From an uncultured Lachnospiraceae bacterium (GTDB lineage Bacteria; Bacillota; Clostridia; Lachnospirales; Lachnospiraceae), in assembly GCA_947174505.1 (NCBI GenBank), contig CAMWJF010000040.1, positions 1 to 37,049 of the forward strand: a stretch of DNA of 37,049 bases. The letters are read 5' to 3'. Positions 30,760 to 37,049 of this stretch are shown here, in pieces. The notes below the pieces were generated by a model that had not been told where the DNA came from, did no database searches, and saw nothing but the letters and a program-made list of their open reading frames with translations. The position numbers were made by a program, and so were the translations under genes. How positions within the stretch are numbered: the stretch's first letter is position 1; each line of letters begins with the position of its first letter.

Positions 30760-32730
30760 TCAAAGCACGGCGTTGACCACCTCAAGGGCAATGTCGTAAG
30801 CATAATCCTTGATCGCCTTCTCGCAGAGTCTGAGCATCTTCTTGTCCGGCTCAGGCCGGTCGTAGCGCTTCAGCTCCCGCAGCTTGGCCGCCGCGCTCTC
30901 CCCGTCGAAGTCGTCCAGTCTGGCCGCCAGCTCCTGCAGCGCCCTGACCCATTCTTCCTCGGTGATTTTTCCTGTGCTCTCCTCCGAGGCCGACTGCTCC
31001 GCCCTCTCTCCCGCATCCTCTGTTTCCAGATACACCCGCAGGCTGTTTCTCATCGTGTTCATCATGCCGAACAGAATCGGGGAACGCACCGTCACATCCT
31101 CAAGCTGTCCCGCCTTCGCCATTTTCTCCAGCTCAAAGGCTTCATCCGCCAGATCATCCGCACCCACATTTCTGGCATTTCCCTTCAGGGAATGCACGAT
31201 AATCGTATAGCCGGGCATGTCTCCTTTCTGCAAAAAGTCCTTAAGGGCTGTCTCCTTCTCCTGCAAAATGGAATGGAAGTCGCGCAGGACCTTACCGTAA
31301 AGCGCCTTGTCCCCGCCCATATATCTGAGGCCGTTTCTTAAATTAAAGCCCATCAGATAAAGCTGGCTCTCCCTGATATCGAACTCGCCGTCTCCCTCTT
31401 CCTGCGTCTGCTCATACTCCTCGCTGATATTCCTGTTGTTGGTCAGGTAAACCACATTGCTGGGCAGATACTCGATCAGCATATTCTCAAACTTATCCGC
31501 GTCTATGGGCTTCGTCAGGTAATCCTGGAATCCCTCCTTCAGATAAAGTTCCCTGGCGCCCGCCACCGCATTGGCCGTCAGGGCGATTACCGGAATGTCC
31601 CTGGACGGATTCCCCTCCAGCGCGCGGATGGCATGGAGCGTCTGTACGCCGTCCATCACCGGCATCATATGGTCCATACAGATCAGATGGTAAGTCTTTC
31701 TCTTAATCAGTTCCAGACACTCCTCGCCGCTGGCCGCCACATCGATCTGTAGTCTCGTCCCCTTCAGAAGCCCCTGCGCTACCGCCAGATTCATGGCATT
31801 GTCATCCACAATCAGGATTCTTCCCATGGGCGCGATGAATTTTTCATGGTAATCTTCAATGCTGCGCAGGCTGTCCCTGTATTGTTTCTCGAAATCACCC
31901 AGCGGCTCCCTGTCCACTATCTTCTGTACAATTTTAAAAGAAAAGGCGGAACCCTTTCCGTAAACGCTCTGTACATCCAGCTTACCGCCCATCATCTCAA
32001 TCAGGCGCTTTGTGATGGCAAGCCCCAGCCCCGTCCTGTCGTTCTTGCTGCGCGCCGCGGAATCCATCCGCTGGAATGCGTGAAAGAGCTTCGGAATGTC
32101 CTCCTCCCTGATGCCGACTCCCGTATCCTTCACAATCACAAAAATCTCTATGGAATCCTTCGGCAGCTCCTTCCAGCTCAGGTGCAGTGTAATCCTGCCC
32201 TTTTCCGTGTAGCGGACCGCATTTGACAGAAGGTTTCCGATGATCTGTCTGATATGTATTTCATCGCCAAACAGCTTGTAGGGAATGTCCTGCGCGATCT
32301 CCAGGACCAGATCCAGCTTTTTCCGGCGCTGCTGCACCGAAATGCTGTTAATCAGATCGTTCAGAAGCGAACTGACGTCATAAATCCCCTCCGTCAGCTC
32401 CATCTTATCCGCCTCCAGCTTGGAAAAGTCCAGAATATCGCTGACCAGCGCGAGCAGAATATTGCCCGCCTGCCGGATATCCCGGGCGTACTCTTTGACC
32501 GCCTCCTCCTGGCTCTCCCTCAGGATCAGCTCGTTCAGCCCCAGAATCGTATTGATCGGCGTCCTCAGTTCATGGGACATATTCGCCAAAAAAATATCCC
32601 TGGCCTTCTCCGCCTTCTCCACTGCGCTCTTGGCCGTCTCCAACTCGGCATCCCTCTGCTGCAGCGCCTCCTTCGCCTGAGAAAGCTCCGTCCCCTTATT
32701 TGCCACCGTTTTCTTTGTCTCCTGCCCCAT
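30760..32730 (-). CDS. Soluble hybrid histidine kinase (HisKA-HATPase-REC-Hpt) without sensor domain
   Basis: A 656-residue cytoplasmic signalling protein. Residues 8-45 are only a coiled coil. HisKA has FLANMSHELRTP with phospho-acceptor His53. The HATPase has the N box GNLLSNAVRY (about 165-174), G1 KDTGVGI (201-207) and G2 TGLGLAI (233-239). A receiver domain from about 303 has acceptor Asp353 in CMDHMMPVMDG and Lys407 in YLTKPID. An Hpt domain has His513 in HSLKGNARNVG. This gives a complete phosphorelay with no periplasmic or PAS sensor, so the input must come from a partner. AAGGAAGG precedes the ATG. No response regulator gene is adjacent. Confidence 0.93.
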   Translation of the reverse strand: MGQETKKTVANKGTELSQAKEALQQRDAELETAKSAVEKAEKARDIFLANMSHELRTPINTILGLNELILRESQEEAVKEYARDIRQAGNILLALVSDILDFSKLEADKMELTEGIYDVSSLLNDLINSISVQQRRKKLDLVLEIAQDIPYKLFGDEIHIRQIIGNLLSNAVRYTEKGRITLHLSWKELPKDSIEIFVIVKDTGVGIREEDIPKLFHAFQRMDSAARSKNDRTGLGLAITKRLIEMMGGKLDVQSVYGKGSAFSFKIVQKIVDREPLGDFEKQYRDSLRSIEDYHEKFIAPMGRILIVDDNAMNLAVAQGLLKGTRLQIDVAASGEECLELIKRKTYHLICMDHMMPVMDGVQTLHAIRALEGNPSRDIPVIALTANAVAGARELYLKEGFQDYLTKPIDADKFENMLIEYLPSNVVYLTNNRNISEEYEQTQEEGDGEFDIRESQLYLMGFNLRNGLRYMGGDKALYGKVLRDFHSILQEKETALKDFLQKGDMPGYTIIVHSLKGNARNVGADDLADEAFELEKMAKAGQLEDVTVRSPILFGMMNTMRNSLRVYLETEDAGERAEQSASEESTGKITEEEWVRALQELAARLDDFDGESAAAKLRELKRYDRPEPDKKMLRLCEKAIKDYAYDIALEVVNAVL

Positions 32731-32809
32731 ATCTGCTACCCTTCCTTAATGTCAATTCCCACTGCCTTATTTCGTCTGCCCTCAACAGACTCCCCTTTTG
32801 TTCTTGCAC

Positions 32810-33304
32810 TTACTTATGTTTTCTTTCATATTTTAAAAAGTAATAAGGCAGATCAAAGTAAGTCTGCTCCTCGCTCTCCGCCGTAACCTCCCACGCCCCG
32901 TCCCGATCCAGATCCGGGAAATAAGCGTCCGCCTCATAGTCGTGGTCGATCTTCGTCACGTGCACCACATCGCACTCCGGTAACATCTGCCGGTACACGC
33001 TCTCCCCGCCAATGATATACACATCCTCCGTGGCGTATTTTTTCAGCTCTACGTCCAGTTCTTCCTTATTATGCACCACCACCGCGTCCTTCACCTTATA
33101 GTCCGAATTCGTGGAGAGGATAATGTTTGTCCTGTTCGGCAGGGGCATTCCCTGCGGAAACGTCTCCAGCGTCTTTCTCCCCAGCACCACCACCTTGCCT
33201 GTGGTCTCCTGTCTGAAATTCTTGTGATCCGCCGGAATCCTCACAAGCAGGCTGTTCTTACAGCCGATCGCCCAGTTATTGTCAACGGCTACGATTGCGT
33301 TCAT
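32810..33304 (-). CDS. folA: Dihydrofolate reductase
   Basis: A 164-residue enzyme that reduces dihydrofolate to tetrahydrofolate with NADPH. Visible motifs are MNAIVAVDNNWAIGCKNSLL at the N-terminus (the WAIG loop), VVVLGRKTLETFP (NADPH site), and VYIIGGESVYRQMLP near residue 95. I start at the ATG at 33304 with AAGGAGA eight bases upstream; a longer frame to 33496 runs through the repetitive structured element and is not family sequence. It follows thyA, the enzyme whose product is its substrate, as commonly seen, but with a 257-bp structured element between the two. Confidence 0.95.
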   Translation of the reverse strand: MNAIVAVDNNWAIGCKNSLLVRIPADHKNFRQETTGKVVVLGRKTLETFPQGMPLPNRTNIILSTNSDYKVKDAVVVHNKEELDVELKKYATEDVYIIGGESVYRQMLPECDVVHVTKIDHDYEADAYFPDLDRDGAWEVTAESEEQTYFDLPYYFLKYERKHK

Positions 33305-33333
33305 ATGATGTGTCTCCTTTATGCGCCTGTCAG

Positions 33334-33565
33334 ACTCGCAAACCCGCGCTTCGCGCTCTTTTTCCGCCTTCGTCGGACGTTTGCTCGTTAACGCTGCCGG
33401 GAAGCAAATGCCGCTTCGCGTCGCTTGCTTCCCTTGCGCAGCTGTTAAACTCGAAAGTCCGTGCTTCGCACTCTCCGTTCGGCTTACGCCGAACACTTTC
33501 TCGTTAGTGCCGCAAGAAAACCAAATGCCGCTTCGCGTCGCTTGGTTTTCTTTTGCGGCTACTAA
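33334..33565. repeat. Two tandem covarying structured units between thyA and folA
   Basis: Unit 1 (33334-33448) and unit 2 (33449-33565) fold alike. P1: CAAAC/GTTTG (33339-33343, 33379-33383) versus AAAGT/ACTTT (33454-33458, 33495-33499). P2: GCGC-TTC-GCGC (33346-33356) versus GTGC-TTC-GCAC (33461-33471). P3: CCG/CGG near 33364-33376 versus GTTCGGC/GCCGAAC (33477-33494). P4: TTAAC-GCTGC/GCAGC-t-GTTAA versus TTAG-GCCGC/GCGGC-CTAA. P5: GGGAAGCAA/TTGCTTCCC (33399-33407, 33425-33433) versus AGAAAACCAA/TTGGTTTTCT (33515-33524, 33542-33551). The P5 apical loop ATGCCGCTTCGCGTCGC is identical. All stems change, pairing is kept. The thyA stop lies within P4 of unit 2. Confidence 0.88.
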
Positions 33566-34410
33566 ATTGCCACTGGTATATCTTTAATCTGCGGGCCTGT
33601 GGTGTAGTCTTCCACCTTCACGTCGTCTCTGGTAAACTGGTAAAAGTCCGTGACTTCCGAATTCAGCCAGAATGTCGGCGCGTCGTAGACAGGCCGCGCA
33701 ATCAGTTCCTTTATAATAGGAATATGTCTGTCATAAATATGCGCGTCAGCAATCACATGGACAAGCTCTCCCACTTCCATGCCGCACACCTGCGCCAGCA
33801 TATGTACGAGCACCGCGTACTGCACCACATTCCAGTTATTCGCCGTCAGCACATCCTGGGAACGCTGGTTTAAAACCGCGTTGAGCGTCAGCTTCTCATG
33901 TCCCTTCTTCTGCGTCACATTGAAGGTCATACTGTAGGCGCAAGGGTATAGATTCATCTCGTGCAGATCCTGATGCACATAGAGGTTTGTCATAATACGG
34001 CGGCTGAATGGGTTGTTTTTCAGATCGTAAATCACCCTGTCCACCTGATCCATCATACCCTCTTTATACGAATGCTTCACGCCCATCTGATAGCCGTAAG
34101 CCTTGCCGATACTGCCGTCCTCATCCGCCCACTCGTCCCAGATGTGGCTGTGTAAGTCGTTGATATTATTGGACTTTTGCTGCCAGATCCAGAGCATCTC
34201 GTCCGTGGCGCTCTTTAACGCCGTCCTGCGGAGCGTCATAATCGGAAACTCCTCCGACAGGTCATAGCGGTTCACCACCCCGAATTTCTTCACGGTATAA
34301 GCACTCTCCCCGTCCGGCCAGTGGGGCCTCACCTTCTCCCCCTCCGTGCTTGTCCCGTTCTCCAGTATATCCTTACACATGTCTATGAAAATGTGATCCG
34401 CCAGACTCAC
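33562..34410 (-). CDS. thyA: Thymidylate synthase
   Basis: A 282-residue enzyme that methylates dUMP to dTMP using methylene-tetrahydrofolate. Catalytic Cys157 lies in EMNLYPCAYSM, the phosphate-binding arginine pair in FSRRIMTNLY, and the dUMP-binding asparagine/histidine region in QRSQDVLTANNWNVVQY and HIYDRHIP. The start is GTG at 34410 with GGAG eight bases upstream; MSLADHIF is the usual N-terminus in this group. It lies 23 bp downstream of the beta-CASP gene on the same strand, and is followed by the structured element and then folA. Its final codons run into the element. Confidence 0.96.
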   Translation of the reverse strand: MSLADHIFIDMCKDILENGTSTEGEKVRPHWPDGESAYTVKKFGVVNRYDLSEEFPIMTLRRTALKSATDEMLWIWQQKSNNINDLHSHIWDEWADEDGSIGKAYGYQMGVKHSYKEGMMDQVDRVIYDLKNNPFSRRIMTNLYVHQDLHEMNLYPCAYSMTFNVTQKKGHEKLTLNAVLNQRSQDVLTANNWNVVQYAVLVHMLAQVCGMEVGELVHVIADAHIYDRHIPIIKELIARPVYDAPTFWLNSEVTDFYQFTRDDVKVEDYTTGPQIKDIPVAI

Positions 34411-34433
34411 CCTTCATTCTCCAATCTTTTCCT

Positions 34434-36035
34434 TTATGTCCTATCCCACTTGTCGCAAAGCGAATTGATCTGATCCGCAAAACGCGCCAGGTCTTTGTTT
34501 GCGCTTCCCTCGTTCTTGTGAATAACAGCGATAAGCCTCTGCCCGCTGGCCAGAAGCCTTGCAAAGACGTCGGAAATGCCGCGCGCTTTCTTCCTAACCG
34601 CCACAGGCGCCGCCTCGTGGATCAGTTCACCGCTTATCAGGTCGTATCTGGTGCCACTGTAAGGCGCATAAGCGTCCAGTCCGTGCTCCACCTTCAGGCA
34701 CTCCGTAAAGAGCTTACAGACGCTGTCCTCGCCGTGTACCACAAAGACCTTATCCGGCTTTTTCTCAAAACCGTCCACCCACTGCAGAAGCCCGTTCTTA
34801 TCCGCGTGGCCGCTCATGCCGACCAGCTTTGCGATCTCGGCGCGAATCTCGATCGGTTCCCCGAAAAGCTTTACCTCCTTCGCGCCCTCCACAAGCATTC
34901 TGCCTAGGGTTCCCATAGCCTGATAACCCACAAACAGGACCGTGCACTCCGGCCGCCACAGATTATGCTTCAAATGATGCCTGATACGGCCCGCCTCGCA
35001 CATACCTGAGGCGGATATGATAACTTTCGGCGTATGCTCGAAGTTGATTGCCTTGGATTCCTCGCTTGTAATGGCAAGACGAAGCCCCGGAAACGTGATC
35101 GGATTGATCCCCTTTCTGACCAAGGTCATGGCCTCCTCGTCGAAGCATCTTGCCTCATTTTTATGGAAAATCCCGGTAGCCTCCACCGCCAGCGGGCTGT
35201 CCACATAAACCGGGAAATTCTCGTGACCTTTTACCCGCCTCTCATCCTTGATCTGTCGCAGGAAATAGAGCATTTCCTGCGTTCTGCCCACCGCAAAAGA
35301 AGGGATCACCACATTGCCGCCCCGGTCAAAGGTGGTCTGCAGAATCTTTGCCAGCTCCCCCACATAATCCACCTTTTCCGAAGAATGCAGTCTGTCGCCG
35401 TAGGTGGACTCCATCACCACATAATCCGCCTCCGCCGTATTTTTCGGGTCCTTTATCAGAGGCTGTTCACTGTTTCCGATATCGCCGGAAAACACCAGCT
35501 TCTTCGTCACGGTTCCTTCCGTCGCCCAGACCTCGATGCTGGAAGAGCCGAGCAGATGCCCGATATCCGTAAAGCGGATCTTTATATTTTCACATACCGT
35601 CACTTCACTGTCATAATCGCAGGGGATAAGCCGCCTGATCGCCCCGTCCGCGTCCTCCATCGTATAAAGAGGCTCGACCAGCGCATTCTCCGCGCTTCTC
35701 TTTGCCTTGCGGTTTTTCCACTCCGCCTCCTGCATCTGGATATGCGCGCAGTCACGCAGCATAATGCTGCACAGATCACAGGTGGGCGCCGTCGCATAAA
35801 TCGCGCCGCGGAATCCCCTTGCATACAAAAGAGGAAGAAGACCGGAATGGTCCACATGCGCGTGGGTCAGGAACACATAATCTATGAGCGCTTCCTCCAC
35901 AGGCAGATCACAGTTTTCAAACACGTTCGCCCCCTGCTCCATACCGTAATCCACCAGAATATTCTTATCGCCTACACGAAGATAATGGCAGCTCCCCGTC
36001 ACCTCATGGTCTGCCCCAATAAACATAAGTTCCAT
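34434..36035 (-). CDS. MBL-fold beta-CASP RNA-processing nuclease-like protein
   Basis: A 533-residue protein with a metallo-beta-lactamase core and beta-CASP insert. The zinc motif HAHVDHSG is at residues 58-65 (His58, His60, Asp62, His63), with further motifs DIGHLLGSSSIEV, FSGDIGN, ESTYGDR, the beta-CASP part VIPSFAVGRTQEMLYFL, PKVIISASGMCEAGRIRHHL and the C-terminal GMSGHADKNGLLQWV. Relatives (YSH1/CPSF73-like) cleave or degrade RNA. I start at 36035 (MELMFIGADHEV), with GGGGGA just upstream; the frame to 36167 adds 44 residues without family character. A promoter lies at 36163-36191. ThyA follows in the same direction. Confidence 0.93.
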   Translation of the reverse strand: MELMFIGADHEVTGSCHYLRVGDKNILVDYGMEQGANVFENCDLPVEEALIDYVFLTHAHVDHSGLLPLLYARGFRGAIYATAPTCDLCSIMLRDCAHIQMQEAEWKNRKAKRSAENALVEPLYTMEDADGAIRRLIPCDYDSEVTVCENIKIRFTDIGHLLGSSSIEVWATEGTVTKKLVFSGDIGNSEQPLIKDPKNTAEADYVVMESTYGDRLHSSEKVDYVGELAKILQTTFDRGGNVVIPSFAVGRTQEMLYFLRQIKDERRVKGHENFPVYVDSPLAVEATGIFHKNEARCFDEEAMTLVRKGINPITFPGLRLAITSEESKAINFEHTPKVIISASGMCEAGRIRHHLKHNLWRPECTVLFVGYQAMGTLGRMLVEGAKEVKLFGEPIEIRAEIAKLVGMSGHADKNGLLQWVDGFEKKPDKVFVVHGEDSVCKLFTECLKVEHGLDAYAPYSGTRYDLISGELIHEAAPVAVRKKARGISDVFARLLASGQRLIAVIHKNEGSANKDLARFADQINSLCDKWDRT

Positions 36036-36162
36036 ACAGTCCCCCCTGCTGCCGCTGCTTTTTCCTCTTACGCCTATGCATCCATTCGGATAATCGTCTC
36101 GGTGAGCAAGCTCCCCGCTCCGCTTATCCTCTGTCTGCGCACTGCTCATTGCTATCACGTAC

Positions 36163-36191
36163 ATCATAACATTTTTTTGCGAAAGCGTAAA
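36163..36191 (-). promoter_or_regulatory. Promoter of the beta-CASP gene (and probably thyA)
   Basis: On the minus strand TTTACG (36191-36186), a 17-bp spacer and TATGAT (36168-36163). The leader to the ATG at 36035 is about 120 bases. Confidence 0.6.
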
Positions 36192-36321
36192 TCTTTTCAG
36201 GGATATCTTTTCAGATTTCTCGTAACAGACCGGCCTGCCTCACTGTCCCTATTTTCCCTTTTCCTCAACATCCCGTTCTATTCCCATACAATATAGTAAA
36301 CCTGTGACGAGGTAAACACCC

Positions 36322-36957
36322 ATGTCTTTTTCCCTTTCCTCCCTGCTGCTTTTTCTGGTGGCCGTTTCCCTGGATTCCCTGACGGCAGGATTTTCCTACG
36401 GCACCGGGCGGGTGCATGTCAAAGCCCTCTCCCTGCTCGTCCTTGCCTGCGTTCCGGCTATTTTCATCACGGCCGCAGGCGGACTCGGCGAGGTTGTCGG
36501 CTCCCTGCTTCCGCCCGGCGTCCTCCCCTTTCTCTCCTTTTTTATGCTGGCTGCCATCGGCATTGCCAAACTTTTTGAAAGCCTGATCCGCAGCATTGCA
36601 AATAAGCACCCCAGTCTCATGGGAAACTGGGGCTGTCAGATCAAGCAGATCAATATTATCTTCACGGTCTACCTTTCGCCGGAAGAAGCAAACCGTACGG
36701 ACCTTCAGGTTCTGAGCGCAAAGGAGGCGCTGCTTTTAAGCCTTGCCCTCTCCCTTGACAGTGTTCTTGTGGGAATGGCCTTCCCTGCTGCAGACATTCC
36801 CCGGCTGACCCTTTTTCTCTGCGCCACCCTTTTTAATCTCCTCCTGTTCGTCACCGGCTGCCTTGCAGGCCGTCTTCTCTCCCGGATGCTGCGCATCGAT
36901 CTGTCCTGGCTTTCCGGCCTCTGCCTCCTGCTTCTGGCCTTCCGCGCACTGGCATGA
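36322..36957 (+). CDS. ytaF: YtaF/MntP-like sporulation membrane protein
   Basis: A 211-residue integral membrane protein with six hydrophobic helices arranged as two related halves, each starting with a VSLDS-like motif: FLVAVSLDSLTAGFSYG at the start and LALSLDSVLVGMAF near residue 140. This matches YtaF, a sporulation membrane protein related to the MntP manganese exporter family. A loop near residues 95-130 is cytoplasmic and charged. The ATG at 36322 follows GAGG. The gene is divergent from the beta-CASP gene. Its last codons (AFRALA then TGA) lie in the 59-bp direct repeat that ends the window. Confidence 0.9.
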   Translation: MSFSLSSLLLFLVAVSLDSLTAGFSYGTGRVHVKALSLLVLACVPAIFITAAGGLGEVVGSLLPPGVLPFLSFFMLAAIGIAKLFESLIRSIANKHPSLMGNWGCQIKQINIIFTVYLSPEEANRTDLQVLSAKEALLLSLALSLDSVLVGMAFPAADIPRLTLFLCATLFNLLLFVTGCLAGRLLSRMLRIDLSWLSGLCLLLLAFRALA

Positions 36958-37049
36958 ATCCGGCCTGCCTTTTCCTTCCCTGTCTTTTACTCCCGGCCTT
37001 CCGCGCACTGGCATGAATCCGGCCTGCCTTTTCCTTCCCTGTCTTTTAC
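36936..37049. repeat. Exact 55-bp direct repeat with 59-bp period at the window end
   Basis: Positions 36936-36990 and 36995-37049 are identical over 55 bases, separated by TCCC, and the second copy stops exactly at the last base. The first copy includes the last codons and stop of ytaF. This could be a real tandem duplication, or a de Bruijn assembly end where a repeat of length k was not resolved. Confidence 0.95.

Noticed and set aside
33305..33496. N-terminal extension of dihydrofolate reductase
   Set aside because: The extension is translated from the structured repeat and is not family sequence; AAGGAGA precedes the ATG at 33304.
33334..33565. tRNA-like cloverleaf in the thyA-folA gap
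   Set aside because: There is no TTC-A-type T loop with the right spacing, no anticodon stem of seven-base loop, and no CCA end; the fold is a three-way junction plus hairpin.

Overview
The window looks like a piece of a Lachnospiraceae (class Clostridia) chromosome of moderate GC. The support is the purB N-terminus, the large four-gene block whose proteins resemble families I associate with Lachnospiraceae (DUF5717, DUF5716 and a TPR partner), a CIRCE-controlled htpG, a YtaF-type protein and lipoproteins with Gram-positive lipoboxes. No rRNA, tRNA, CRISPR array or phage was seen. The right end carries an exact 55-bp repeat that stops at the last base, so the window probably ends at a contig boundary.

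Layout. (1) 1-9185, minus strand: one probable transcription unit, DUF5717-like giant protein > degenerate actin/Hsp70-fold protein (DUF5716-like) > TPR-like protein > membrane coiled-coil protein > purB > cation efflux protein (cut by the window edge). Its promoter puts the transcription start on or next to the first ATG. (2) 9224-12154, plus strand: a structured leader, a SpoIID-like/peptidoglycan-binding protein, a frameshifted GNAT gene and an HD hydrolase. (3) 12180-17307, minus strand: a zinc macrodomain ADP-ribosyl hydrolase and its usual partner, a SirTM-type sirtuin. Here they are separated by two AT-rich accessory genes (DUF4143 ATPase and AlbA_2 regulator). The sirtuin has an in-frame amber codon, and its 3' end is repeated twice more at decreasing length. 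(4) 17448-18656, plus strand: a MerR/TipAS regulator and an HxlR regulator, each with a readable promoter and operator. (5) 18663-23816, minus strand: GH51 arabinofuranosidase lipoprotein, EpsN-like aminotransferase, LysE-type exporter and LysR regulator. (6) 23928-26400: htpG with an unusual acidic insert, its terminator, promoter and CIRCE. (7) 26491-27225, plus strand: a decayed Syd/SUKH-like gene and a small unknown gene. (8) 27242-36191, minus strand: housekeeping genes (PpiC foldase lipoprotein, PHP hydrolase, ilvE, hybrid histidine kinase, dihydrofolate reductase, thyA, beta-CASP RNase-like protein). (9) 36322-37049: ytaF and the terminal repeat.

The most unusual signals are intergenic. 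Between thyA and the dihydrofolate reductase gene lie two tandem units of about 115 nt that fold alike (a three-way junction plus a long hairpin). All five stems differ in sequence between the units yet stay paired, while one apical loop is identical. Other multi-stem elements with similar style sit at 5500-5595, 28399-28544 and 29375-29476, and a differently built one lies at 9224-9376. Together with the uncharacterised 9-kb DUF5717/DUF5716 operon and the rearranged sirtuin-macrodomain locus, these are the best places to look for new biology.
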